A stretch of 64,000 nt of DNA, taken from assembly GCA_021732085.1 (NCBI GenBank), contig JAKFVQ010000026.1:50901-114900 (forward strand). Direction: 5' to 3'. Position numbers and translations under genes: made by a program. Positions 7,708 through 16,031 of the stretch are shown here, piece by piece. Each line of letters begins with the position of its first letter. Within the stretch, counting starts at the first letter, position 1. This stretch comes from Candidatus Obscuribacterales bacterium (GTDB taxonomy: Bacteria; Cyanobacteriota; Vampirovibrionia; Obscuribacterales; Obscuribacteraceae). The notes under the pieces were generated by a model. It had not been told where the DNA came from. It worked only from the letters and a program-made list of their open reading frames with translations, and searched no databases.

Positions 7708-10700
7708 TTAACCGGAACTGATGAGATCCGTCTTCTCGCCGGAGTTTTTGGCGCTAAGCAAGCGCTTTAGCTGTGGATATTTCTCAAGTTCGGGATCTTC
7801 TTTGACTATTTCGATGGCGATTTTGCGAGCAGCCTCCAAAACTTTCGCATCTTTCACTATGTCCGCCAGCAAGAGATCCGGCATTCCAGATTGACGCACT
7901 CCCAGGAACTCTCCCGGTCCGCGCAACTCGAGATCTTTCTCTGCAATAACGAAACCATCGTTTGTCTGACACATAATTCCGAGTCGGTGGCGAGTCATTT
8001 CTGATTTCACGTCGGCAACAAGGAAACAATAAGACTGCTCGCCACCGCGACCAACGCGTCCGCGTAATTGGTGCAACTGAGCCAATCCGAAGCGATCAGC
8101 ATTTTCAATAACCATCACGGTTGCGTTGGGAACATCGACGCCGACTTCAATCACCGTAGTTGAAACGAGAATCTGGAATTCGCCCTTACGGAACTGTTCC
8201 ATGACTTTGTCTTTTTCTTCCGGTTTCAACTTTCCATGCATCAGACCAATACTGTACTCAGGAAACACGTTAGTTCTGAGCTTCTCAAACTCCGCCGTAG
8301 CAGCCTTCGCGCTCAATGTTTCCGATTCTTCAATCAGGGGAAATACGATATAAACTTGCCGCCCTTTCAAAATCTCTGTTTTGATATTTGCATGCAATTC
8401 TCGCTTCGCACTTGCTTTTACAAGTTCAGTCTTAATTGGTTTACGACCCGGCGGTAGCTCATCAATTTCCGAAACATCAAGATCACCATGTAAAGTTAAA
8501 GCCAGTGTTCTCGGAATCGGCGTTGCAGTCATTGTCAGAAGCTCAGGATTTTTGCCTTTAGCCTTAAGCTGTGCGCGCTGTTTAACACCAAATCGATGCT
8601 GTTCGTCGATTACTACAAATCCAAGATTGCGGAACTCAACATCATCTTGAATGAGCGCATGAGTTCCGATAGCTACATGCACCTGACCGCTCTGCAATCC
8701 TTGTTGCACCTGACGCCGTTCCTTCACACCCTGCTTACCGAGCAAGAGCGCACAACTCAATCCCAAAGGAGTAAGCCATCTCTGGAACTGGCGGAAATGT
8801 TGTTCAGCCAGAATTTCAGTTGGCGCCATTACGGCGGCCTGGAAACCATTTTCGACCGCTATCAATGAAGCCATAGCGGCAACCACTGTCTTACCGGATC
8901 CGACGTCACCCTGAACAAGGCGATGCATCGGATGCTCGGATCTCAGGTCGGCCGCAATCTCGCCAAACACGCGTTCTTGCGCGCCGGTAAGTTTGAAAGG
9001 CAGTAGCTTTCTAAATTCAGAGATCAGCTTGCCTTCGCTAGCTTCCATCGCAATAGCTTCGTTCTCTGATTGGAAGCGGTGGCGGCGCATCGCCAAATGC
9101 AGCTGCGAGCTAAGCAATTCATCAAAGACTAAACGATTGCGCGCAGCTTCTTTCTGCTCTTCGCTTTCCGGGAAGTGAATTCCCCAGAGAGCGCTTTGCA
9201 GATCAAGCAAATTGAATTGCTCAAGTATATGTGGTGGCAGCGGATCTGCCAGCGCTGGCGCATGCATTTCCAGCGCGCTATGGATGATGCTACGCAAGAC
9301 ACGCAAAGAGAGCCCATCTGTCAGAGGATAGACCGGCACGAGACGCCCGGCATGCAAGGAATCAACTTCTTCATCGGCGCCAGCAAGATTGCCCAGCACT
9401 TCAAGTTCAGCATTCTTCAGCTGCAAGCGGTTGCCATAGCTATCCCGCTCAGCTCTTCCGGACGCCATGACCTGAGCGCCTTTTGGATACGAGTTCTTGT
9501 AGCGGTCCAGCAAGTACTTGTTCGACTTACCACCGATGAACTTACTGACCGTGATGCTTCCGGTGCCGTCATTTATCAATATACTGACGATTGAGATATT
9601 TCCTTTCTTAGACTGAAAGGCACCAACCGATTTTATAGTACCGAATATGGTGACATCCTCGCCGGGACGCACATTACGAATAGGCATATGTTGCTGGAAA
9701 TCTAGATGTTGCCGCGGATAATGGCGAATCAAATCCTCAGCTGTGTGAATGTCGAGGCGAGCCAGGAGTTCAGCCAGTCTAGGTCCGACGCCTTTTACAT
9801 ACTGCACATTCACGGCTTGCGGGTCCTCATTCTTCCCTGGCACAGAGGGTAGTTTTCTAGAGGCATTATTGATCTTTTCGGATGACTTGTCCGCTTTTTC
9901 GTTTTGATACTCCCGCATCGGTGAAAGAATCACATCCCGGCCGCTGATGACTGGTTCATTTCCTTTCTGCGCAAAGCGGGCTGACTCAGCAACACGTTCT
10001 GTTGCCGGCTTTACTTTGTATGGGGAGTTGGCACTCGGCTGAGGACGGACAGCGGAGTCCGAAGAAGAAGAAGAAGAAGAAGAAGAAGAAGAAGAAGAAG
10101 AAATGATAGGGGTGGAATCTTGCACTGCGTGCTCGCGAATCTGAATGCGCTGAGCGGAGACAGGAGCAGGGGACGTGCTTGGGTTCGTACCTTTCGTAAT
10201 GGGGCGAGATGGGCCTGGCTGAGCTGAGCTTGTACCTTTATTTTCTGGCGTGACCTTCGACTTCGGCGAGCTGTTGGACTTTGGGTCACCTGACTGCAGC
10301 GGTTTAGACTTACCGGTTCCAGATCGAGATCCCGTTGTCGGTTTCGAGACAATTCCGTTCGCTGTATTTGGCCGAAGTCCTTCCCCGCTGCGGGAATTCT
10401 GTTGCGGCTGCGGATTTGAGTTCGCCATCTTTTGCATAGGTGAGCCACCGCTCTGCCTGGCAGCATCCGCGGCGTCGCCTTGCCTATACGTAGGATAGTT
10501 CAGAGAAGGATCTTGCTCAAAGTGCATATGAACCTTTGGGCTCGCTGCCGGTTCTTCTGCTTTTTGCACTTTACCAAATAGCAGTTCTTCCGTTCGCCGA
10601 ATGATCGACACACGCGCACCTACATCCAAATTCGGATACTGGCGAAATAGCCCGCGAAGGGTTGACCAGCAGGGATCGAGCGGAAATCGCTTTCCTAGCC

Positions 10701-10848
10701 GCTCGGCGGAACGGCGCATAAACTCGGCGAAGGTCGTACTCTTGCCTTTGAAGTTGGTAAAACGGGCACGACGCTCAAATTCCATCGCTTTTTTTAGCGA
10801 CGCAATTTCAGCATCTTTGTCGATTGGAATGGCTCCGAAAGGACCCAC
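7708..10848 (-). CDS. recG: ATP-dependent DNA helicase RecG, long linker
   Basis: RecG is the branched-DNA translocase that regresses stalled forks and processes Holliday junctions. This copy has 1046 residues against about 690-820 in most bacteria. Residues 1-95 resemble the N-terminal extension of cyanobacterial RecG (KAMEFERRARFTNFKGK then FAEFMRR). Residues 100-330 are low-complexity Pro/Ser/Gln linker with a run of 14 Ser from a (GAA)14 tract. The core then begins with helix-hairpin-helix YVKGVGPRLAELL (about 350), a wedge/OB domain (about 395-480), Walker A GDVGSGKT (about 645), box II DEQH (about 746), TATPIPRTLAL, and motif VI QLRGRVGRG (about 929). All catalytic motifs look intact. 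The convergent gene ends 39 bp away. Confidence 0.95.
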   Translation of the reverse strand: MGPFGAIPIDKDAEIASLKKAMEFERRARFTNFKGKSTTFAEFMRRSAERLGKRFPLDPCWSTLRGLFRQYPNLDVGARVSIIRRTEELLFGKVQKAEEPAASPKVHMHFEQDPSLNYPTYRQGDAADAARQSGGSPMQKMANSNPQPQQNSRSGEGLRPNTANGIVSKPTTGSRSGTGKSKPLQSGDPKSNSSPKSKVTPENKGTSSAQPGPSRPITKGTNPSTSPAPVSAQRIQIREHAVQDSTPIISSSSSSSSSSSSSSDSAVRPQPSANSPYKVKPATERVAESARFAQKGNEPVISGRDVILSPMREYQNEKADKSSEKINNASRKLPSVPGKNEDPQAVNVQYVKGVGPRLAELLARLDIHTAEDLIRHYPRQHLDFQQHMPIRNVRPGEDVTIFGTIKSVGAFQSKKGNISIVSILINDGTGSITVSKFIGGKSNKYLLDRYKNSYPKGAQVMASGRAERDSYGNRLQLKNAELEVLGNLAGADEEVDSLHAGRLVPVYPLTDGLSLRVLRSIIHSALEMHAPALADPLPPHILEQFNLLDLQSALWGIHFPESEEQKEAARNRLVFDELLSSQLHLAMRRHRFQSENEAIAMEASEGKLISEFRKLLPFKLTGAQERVFGEIAADLRSEHPMHRLVQGDVGSGKTVVAAMASLIAVENGFQAAVMAPTEILAEQHFRQFQRWLTPLGLSCALLLGKQGVKERRQVQQGLQSGQVHVAIGTHALIQDDVEFRNLGFVVIDEQHRFGVKQRAQLKAKGKNPELLTMTATPIPRTLALTLHGDLDVSEIDELPPGRKPIKTELVKASAKRELHANIKTEILKGRQVYIVFPLIEESETLSAKAATAEFEKLRTNVFPEYSIGLMHGKLKPEEKDKVMEQFRKGEFQILVSTTVIEVGVDVPNATVMVIENADRFGLAQLHQLRGRVGRGGEQSYCFLVADVKSEMTRHRLGIMCQTNDGFVIAEKDLELRGPGEFLGVRQSGMPDLLLADIVKDAKVLEAARKIAIEIVKEDPELEKYPQLKRLLSAKNSGEKTDLISSG
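10061..10102 (+). repeat. (GAA)14 trinucleotide microsatellite in recG
   Basis: Fourteen perfect GAA units on the plus strand (TTC on the coding strand) encode a poly-Ser run in the RecG linker. Because the unit is three bases, slippage changes linker length without a frameshift. Confidence 0.95.
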
Positions 10849-11206
10849 CGTTAGCCCCAGGTTGATCGATACAAGCCTTAGCCTAAGCCAGATTCCCTCA
10901 CTTTGCTATTAAATTTTCGGTGCATTTATTTCAGCCATAGAATGCATATACAAGGATGCGAATTCGAATAGCGAACGGGACTCAAAAAACTCCAAAAAAA
11001 ATTCTGTTAGCCAAGTTGCTGCCAAATGAGACTGCTACTTTGTATACATGGCTGGCGGGGAACCGAGACCCCAAGAAATGCCAACTCTGACAACCGCTTT
11101 GATGCCCTCTACCAAAGAATCAAAGCAACCTGATGGAGGACCACTTCACTTCCAATAACTCGCAACACGCACACACAAAACCGATCAAACAAACGCAACA
11201 AACCCA
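10849..11206. other. Intergenic with hairpins, no clear gene
   Basis: No convincing protein gene is present. The stretch contains GGGG-aaccgaga-CCCC (around 11057-11072) and a perfect 8-bp inverted repeat GCTTTGAT (11096-11103) / ATCAAAGC (11119-11126). A 25-codon open frame starts at ATG 11133 and stops at 11208-11210, exactly at the left arm of the following terminator, but it has no good ribosome-binding site. A plus-strand small RNA ending at 11236 is possible but unproven. Confidence 0.35.
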
Positions 11207-11236
11207 ATAAAGGCAGAACTTAGGTTCTGCCTTTAT
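11207..11236 (-). terminator. Strong hairpin terminator of the GTPase gene
   Basis: ATAAAGGCAGAAC (11207-11219) and GTTCTGCCTTTAT (11224-11236) form a perfect 13-bp stem with a 4-nt loop. It lies 22 bp past the stop of the minus-strand GTPase, and the minus-strand continuation is T-rich (TGGGTTTG). It is symmetric enough to work in both directions. Confidence 0.75.
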
Positions 11237-11258
11237 CGTTTGATACTAGATGTGGTGC

Positions 11259-11837
11259 TTACTGCAAACGGTTGAGAATGAGCTTCGAAATTGCTTTCAA
11301 CGTAGCGAACACTCCCAAACCTTCAGAAGCTACAGCTTCGAAACTTGGTACGCCACGAATATTCAAATCGCGCTCCATGCGTTCAACGCTCATGGCGTTG
11401 GCAAGGTCTCGCTTGTTGTATTGCAAAACCCACGGAATATTGTCGAGAGTCAAATTGTACTCAGCCAAGTTATCAATCATGTTCTGAAGCGACTCTGCAT
11501 TCTCTTTGGCACGCATGACATCAGAGTCTGCCACAAAGATGATGCCGTCAACGCCGTTCAAAATGAGCTTGCGGCTGGCGTTATATTCCACCTGACCCGG
11601 AACGGTATATAGAGAGAATCTTGTCTTAAATCCTTGAACTGAACCTAGGTCCAACGGAAGGAAGTCGAAAAACAATGTTCTTTCTGTTTCAGTCGCAAGG
11701 CTTATCAGCTCACCGCGAGTTGATGGTGCCAACTGGCTGTGAATGTACTTCAAATTCGTCGTTTTGCCACCAAGACCGGTGCCGTAGTAAACGATCTTAC
11801 AGTTGATTTCCCTCGCGGCGTAGTTTACGAGTGCCAT
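11259..11837 (-). CDS. mglA: MglA-like Ras-superfamily GTPase
   Basis: This is a 192-residue small GTPase of the MglA family, the bacterial polarity switches that direct type IV pili and gliding machinery. The P-loop is G19-TGLGGKT26, the switch-2 region reads TVPGQ where most MglA proteins have DTPGQ, and the guanine-specificity motif NKRD is present near residue 125. The family's pattern of an early KIVYYG strand and a C-terminal KLILNRL helix fits full length. ATG 11837 has an AGGATTAGGGG site. No MglB/Roadblock partner or RomR-like gene lies next to it, so it may use a distant partner or act as an orphan GTPase. A strong terminator closes the gene. Confidence 0.9.
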   Translation of the reverse strand: MALVNYAAREINCKIVYYGTGLGGKTTNLKYIHSQLAPSTRGELISLATETERTLFFDFLPLDLGSVQGFKTRFSLYTVPGQVEYNASRKLILNGVDGIIFVADSDVMRAKENAESLQNMIDNLAEYNLTLDNIPWVLQYNKRDLANAMSVERMERDLNIRGVPSFEAVASEGLGVFATLKAISKLILNRLQ

Positions 11838-12160
11838 CCCCTAATCCTTGTCTCCCTCACTCACTCTTGTCGACCTGTTGAACCAACCGATGACGATACT
11901 GATTGATACCACGATTTCAAAACGTTTAGAAGCGTTTATTGCATCAGATTGAAGTATTGAGAGCGCTTGATTTGCTCAGCAATTTCAATTTCTTCTCTTT
12001 ACTAGTTAGCCCTTCGGGCGACTCGGTAAGCGTAGTAAATGCTACCGATACAGGCTACCACGAACTGAAGGTCTGTACCCAACTTACAACCAGAAATGTA
12101 GTTGTCAGGCTATTAGGACCCTATATCCTTCAGAGATTCTGAACGATACTCCGCTCGTGA

Positions 12161-12166
12161 TATAAT
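12161..12166 (+). promoter_or_regulatory. -10 box TATAAT upstream of candidate RNA
   Basis: A perfect TATAAT at 12161-12166 is placed so that transcription would start near 12173, at the 5' edge of a long-range folded segment and 216 bp before rpmB. No good -35 is visible. Confidence 0.5.
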
Positions 12167-12173
12167 TTCACCT

Positions 12174-12360
12174 TCGTGGGAGCTGGTAGCTCATGTTGTT
12201 TCCTCTAAGAGGGACACAAGCTCGTTTTGAAGCTCTGGAGGTTTGTTGGGCGAAAGCCCCTCTCGCCTCCGTTGCTGAATTAGACATACCCAGGTCAAAG
12301 CAATTCATGCGTAGACTCTATGTCTCATAAAACGAGCAAACGAGCCACCCAGCAATACTT
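12174..12360 (+). ncRNA. Candidate structured RNA or long rpmB leader
   Basis: The segment folds into a long rod. An outer stem pairs GCTGG-TAGCTC (12182-12192) with GAGCCA-C-CCAGC (12342-12353), with one mismatch and one bulge. An inner perfect 9-bp stem pairs GCTCGTTTT (12220-12228) with AAAACGAGC (12329-12337). Between them lies a strongly asymmetric bubble (27 nt against 4 nt), and the inner part has GGGC-GAAA-GCCC and AGAC-TCTAT-GTCT hairpins. A rod of about 180 nt with a central bubble recalls 6S RNA, but I cannot match its sequence to that or any family. It could equally be a regulatory leader of rpmB. Confidence 0.4.
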
Positions 12361-12388
12361 TCGTGTCAAAGAAATAGGACTATAAGTC

Positions 12389-12592
12389 ATGGCTAGACGT
12401 TGTGAATCATGTGGAAAAGGACCGCAAACCGGTATGGGATATACCTTCTTGCGTTCACACTTCAACCCGCACAATAAGAGACGCTGGTTACCGAACCTGC
12501 AAAACATTCGCGTTAAAGTAGGTTCTATGGTAAAGCGAATGAACGTGTGCGTTGCCTGTATTAAGGCAGGTAAAATCCACAAGGCTGGATAA
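12389..12592 (+). CDS. rpmB: 50S ribosomal protein L28
   Basis: This is a 67-residue L28, a small basic protein of the large ribosomal subunit. It shows the zinc-type C-x2-C near the N-terminus (ARRCESCGKGP), the family block RRWLPNLQNIRV and a second C-x-x-C (VCVACIKAGK). ATG 12389 has a weak AGGAC site about 8 nt upstream. It is monocistronic, preceded by a TATAAT box with a folded leader and followed by a strong terminator. Confidence 0.96.
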   Translation: MARRCESCGKGPQTGMGYTFLRSHFNPHNKRRWLPNLQNIRVKVGSMVKRMNVCVACIKAGKIHKAG

Positions 12593-12618
12593 AGCATAGT
12601 TAATTAAAATTCTTACCT

Positions 12619-12662
12619 TGCCGGCCAACAAATTTCAGTTGGCTGGCAATTGTTCTTTTTTG
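12619..12662 (+). terminator. Rho-independent terminator of rpmB
   Basis: TTGCCGGCCAAC (12619-12630) pairs with GTTGGCTGGCAA (12639-12650), a 12-bp stem with one G-T wobble and an 8-nt loop, followed by TTGTTCTTTTTT. Confidence 0.92.
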
Positions 12663-13079
12663 CAGTTTCCGTAACATCGCTTAGCATGATTTTCAGCATG
12701 TACTTGGTCGACGCTCGGCGAATTCCCAGAAACGATGTTCTCTTGTAAAGCTCACGGGGTCACGTGCTTCCCAATCCCAAATGTACGACCCTCTTTAGCA
12801 CCAGCTCGCCCGTTACTAAAACCAAAGCCGATATTGGAAGCGTCCACTTGCCGGATCCAGGCTTGTGTTTCGAAGTCGTTCGCGCAACTTCGAAGTCGTT
12901 CGCGCAACACACGTGCCATCGAATTGTCCTTGTCAATCACTTCTTCGCTGGGCAACATTCCAATAGCCTCGACCGAAGATCTGCCGTCCCAAGACAGTGC
13001 CCTGCCGGAACTAAGGCGGCTGAACAAATGCTTCAAGCTCCTGGGTAGTTCCGAGTTCCGAAAAACCTTACCTAAGTCG
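12663..13079. other. Non-coding or decayed segment
   Basis: A minus-strand frame (12752-13243) is open for 163 codons but runs straight through the repeat element at 13080-13220 and through a 20-bp duplication that shifts frame, so I do not call it a gene. It may be the remnant of one. Nothing else is recognised. Confidence 0.4.
12869..12908. repeat. Perfect 20-bp tandem duplication
   Basis: TTCGAAGTCGTTCGCGCAAC occurs twice head-to-tail (12869-12888, 12889-12908). Twenty bases is not a multiple of three, so any reading frame across it was broken when it formed. Confidence 0.95.
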
Positions 13080-13220
13080 AAAGCCCCGCTTGCGCAGGGC
13101 TCTCGAAAGGGTAAAGGCTTGGGTTCGTTTGTGCTTACATAATAGCCCTTGCGCCAGGCAATTGGAACGTCATCTACAACAGAGCCGACTGTGCATTTAG
13201 GTGTCCACGAAAATTCCACA
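13080..13220 (-). repeat. 141-bp repeat element, copy A
   Basis: On the minus strand the element opens with TGTGGAATTTTCGTGGACAC, has a variable middle, then a constant block (AACGAACCCAAGCCTTTACC) and ends in the hairpin AGCCCTGC-GCAA-GCGGGGCT followed by TTCG. It lies 218 bp downstream of the kinase gene read in the same direction. Confidence 0.9.
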
Positions 13221-13461
13221 GATCCTGTTCGATTTTGCTGCACTCGAATCCATTGAGAGCAATTAAACGGCCCTGTAACGACAGCCCACTATCCTCAATT
13301 GTAAGTAGGAGAATTGTGATGGAAATCAAAACGAGAATGTAGTGGATCGGCATGCGAAGTCTTTGATGGATTTGGCGAATCAGCAGGCGGACGAGATAAC
13401 AGTGGAAACAAAGGAAGGCGAAGGCAACATTTTCTGGTTCACACTGCAGGCAGATGCTCAA
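13174..13461 (-). CDS. Doubtful small membrane protein
   Basis: A 95-codon frame starts at TTG 13461, overlapping the kinase stop by 23 nt. It has two C-x-x-C pairs near its N-terminus (CLQC, CFHC) and one good membrane helix (YILVLISITILLL). Its last 15 codons lie inside repeat copy A. Against it are the weak start and the lack of any family I recognise. It may be chance. Confidence 0.22.
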   Translation of the reverse strand: MSICLQCEPENVAFAFLCFHCYLVRLLIRQIHQRLRMPIHYILVLISITILLLTIEDSGLSLQGRLIALNGFECSKIEQDLWNFRGHLNAQSALL

Positions 13462-15649
13462 GCCGTCTAAGTTTCAACGTGTCCAATTGCTTTTGAACGT
13501 CACTTGATTCTTTTATCTTGCCGTCGTCATTGAGAGCTTTTATGTATATCTTAAGGCCCGCCTCCAATTCCTTACTAGGCGGTCCCGGACGCAATTCAGC
13601 CACTTTCGGAAACTCTTTCAAATATAGAATAACGCCGTCAGAAACATTGTGCTTTGAATAATCTCGAGCAACGCTCAAACAGTCGGAAATCATTTCATCG
13701 CTGGCATCATCATTCGCTGCTCGCCGAGCATGAACTGCTTTTCGCAAGCATTGAGCAACCATCTTTCGATCCTTCAACTCATCGAAAATTTGCGCGGCAG
13801 TTTCCAACACCTCAGCAGAGAGATCGCTTTCGCTAACACCGCTGGCAATTTCAAATGCTTTGTTAGCCAATACCGACGCATCCTGATCTTGATGAATCCG
13901 GAACGATTGATGTGCTTTTAGTGCAAATGAGTAACCCTCCTGAAGTTTAGGGATTTTGTCACCCTTCGCGTAGATCACCAACTCCGCAGTATTAAGAAAA
14001 GCAGCAGCTTCTTCCATCTTCGATTGATACAAACAATCCTCAACTAGATTGAGCGCAAACATGGACTTTTCTTCGGGGTTATTGATTCCGTTTGCTTCCA
14101 AAATTTTCAAGCGTCGCTGATCAAATTCCTGAGCTTTCGCGTACTCTTCCGATTCAGCAAAGCTCCTGCGAATCCGCCAAAGAATGGGAAGAAGCTTCGA
14201 AGAATTAGCACCGTATGTTTTAACCAAACTGGCAAGCTGTTTCTCGTAGATCTTTCGGGCATCCATAGGCTGCAAACACAATTCGTAGAGCGACCCAATC
14301 TGAATAGCGACCTTCGCTTTATCCTCTTGCGTCTTCGCTTTGTCTTTCAGCGATTTTAGAAAGTCTAGTGCGTTTTTGACTCCGCCTTGTTTCTTGATCA
14401 GGTTCAAGGTGTTTGTAACCAGGGTGCTTTCCTTTGACTTTTTCTTTGGCACAAAAGGCTCGTTGTCGGCATCATTAACGTCCGAGTTCGCTTTGGTGCC
14501 AGACAAAGCAGTCGTTGTCTGTGCGGCGGGATCCTTCTTCTCATCTTTGTCTTGTGCGAAATAAACCACAATCGGCACAACACTGGCCAATATAATTGCA
14601 GCAACGGCGAGAACTAGCTTGTTCGTGGGCTTACTCTTTTGAGTACGGTTAAATTTGCCGGAGTATGTGCCCTGCCAAACTTGCTCGAAAGCTTCATGCA
14701 TCTCCTTCGAATCAGCGAATCGCTCGTCCGGATTCTTGTTCAAACATCTCAGAATAAAGCTGTCTAGCTTGGAAGGATATTTACGTTCAGCCAATTGCGG
14801 CGCAATTGATTTTGGATCCTCCTGGCAATGCTTCACCATCACTTCAAACGAATTGAGCGCTTCAAAAGGACGCTTTCCACTTCCACACTCATACATCATG
14901 CAGGCAAGTGCGTAGATATCACTGCGCTGATCCACTTTGCGCCCGGATATTTGTTCAGGGCTCATATATGCCGGGGTTCCAAGAATCTCACCCGTATTCG
15001 TCAGATGATGCGCCGATGAAGATTCAGGCGATGAGTCAACCGACTTTGCGATTCCAAAATCTAGAATCTTCACCTTCAATTCTTCGAAATTGGCATTAGC
15101 AAACATAACGTTGGAAGGCTTCAAATCTCGGTGAACCAACGAAGCGGCATGCGCAGCTGTTATTCCATAAATAAGTTGAGAAAAGATACGTTTGAATTCA
15201 TCAGGTTTCATCGACACTTTTTCGGCAAGATATTCAGCAAGCGTCGATCCAGATAGTAGCTCCATTACAATGAACGGACGGCGCCCCTCAAACAAGCCAT
15301 AGTCGAAGATGCGCCCAATATTAGGATGGTCAATCTTACTTGCACATTGCGCCTCGAACTCAAAACGCTTGCGTTTGTCCTCTTGCTCTGCAAGATCCGT
15401 ATTGAGAATTTTGAAAGCGACTTTGGTACCAAGGGAAAGATGTTGAGCCAAATACACCTTCGCCCAGCCACCGGCAGACAAAGGCTCCAGTATCCGATAA
15501 CGCTCATGGACGACCTTGCCGATCATCGGATCAGACGAAGCAGTTTCCACTTGAATGCTCACGCAAACGTGACCCTGCGTATCATGCGATATATCAGCGT
15601 CGCAAGACTTACATTTGTGATCGACGAGCTTTGCTTTTTCCGGACCCAT
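13439..15649 (-). CDS. Ser/Thr protein kinase with membrane anchor and helical repeats
   Basis: This is a Hanks-type kinase of about 736 residues. The N-terminus has a small Cys motif (CKSCD plus a later Cys) and then the kinase domain: glycine-loop remnant LSAGGWAKVYLA, lysine in VAFKIL, catalytic HRDLKPSN (about 173), DFG in KILDFGIAK, and GTPAYMSPEQ before the APE-type helix. All catalytic residues are present. One membrane helix (about 345-362, LAVAAIILASVVPIVVYF) separates it from a C-terminal 370-residue helical, TPR-like sensor or scaffold region. I prefer ATG 15649, which is 7 nt from GGGGCGG, over TTG 15655. The domain order is kinase inside, repeats outside. Repeat elements lie on both sides of the gene. 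Confidence 0.9.
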   Translation of the reverse strand: MGPEKAKLVDHKCKSCDADISHDTQGHVCVSIQVETASSDPMIGKVVHERYRILEPLSAGGWAKVYLAQHLSLGTKVAFKILNTDLAEQEDKRKRFEFEAQCASKIDHPNIGRIFDYGLFEGRRPFIVMELLSGSTLAEYLAEKVSMKPDEFKRIFSQLIYGITAAHAASLVHRDLKPSNVMFANANFEELKVKILDFGIAKSVDSSPESSSAHHLTNTGEILGTPAYMSPEQISGRKVDQRSDIYALACMMYECGSGKRPFEALNSFEVMVKHCQEDPKSIAPQLAERKYPSKLDSFILRCLNKNPDERFADSKEMHEAFEQVWQGTYSGKFNRTQKSKPTNKLVLAVAAIILASVVPIVVYFAQDKDEKKDPAAQTTTALSGTKANSDVNDADNEPFVPKKKSKESTLVTNTLNLIKKQGGVKNALDFLKSLKDKAKTQEDKAKVAIQIGSLYELCLQPMDARKIYEKQLASLVKTYGANSSKLLPILWRIRRSFAESEEYAKAQEFDQRRLKILEANGINNPEEKSMFALNLVEDCLYQSKMEEAAAFLNTAELVIYAKGDKIPKLQEGYSFALKAHQSFRIHQDQDASVLANKAFEIASGVSESDLSAEVLETAAQIFDELKDRKMVAQCLRKAVHARRAANDDASDEMISDCLSVARDYSKHNVSDGVILYLKEFPKVAELRPGPPSKELEAGLKIYIKALNDDGKIKESSDVQKQLDTLKLRRLEHLPAV

Positions 15650-15694
15650 TACCAAACCGCCCCTGTCCCTATTCTACCCGGGAACAGGGCAATA

Positions 15695-15860
15695 GCAAGC
15701 AGACGGGCACTAAATCAAAAGCCCCGCTTGAGGCGAGGCTTTCGAAAGGGTAAAGGCTTGGGTTCGTTTGTGCTTACATAATATGCTTTGCATCAGACAA
15801 TTGGAATGTCAGGTACAACAGAGCTTACTGTGCATTTAGGTGTCCACGAAAATTCCACAA
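15695..15860 (-). repeat. 141-bp repeat element, copy B with flank
   Basis: The core is 15719-15860. On the minus strand the terminal hairpin is the best of the family: AAAGCCTCGC-CTCAA-GCGGGGCTTT followed by TGATTT. Another 24 bp (AGCAAGCAGAC and GG-AC-TAAATC) is shared with the flank of copy C. Confidence 0.9.
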
Positions 15861-16031
15861 ACAGCGGTACACAGTTACTCGAAGTCTGAGCAAAATTGTG
15901 ATAGAAAGGTTGGCTTCGCACATTGCGACCATCCAACGAACCGAGGAGCACGAATTGTCTGCCAAACACCATTAGTCGTTATCACTGGGGCAGCAGCCAC
16001 AGCGGGTCTGCATACGAGAAATAGTTTTGGC

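Noticed and set aside
12174..12360. SRP RNA, RNase P RNA or tmRNA
   Set aside because: The conserved core sequences of these RNAs are absent.
12752..13243. 163-codon minus-strand gene
   Set aside because: It runs through repeat element A and a frame-breaking 20-bp duplication, and shows no recognisable domain.
13080..15860. Composite transposon formed by repeat copies A and B around the kinase gene
   Set aside because: The copies carry no transposase or terminal inverted repeats, and the same element occurs next to unrelated genes and in tandem, so flanking is better explained by 3'-end placement.
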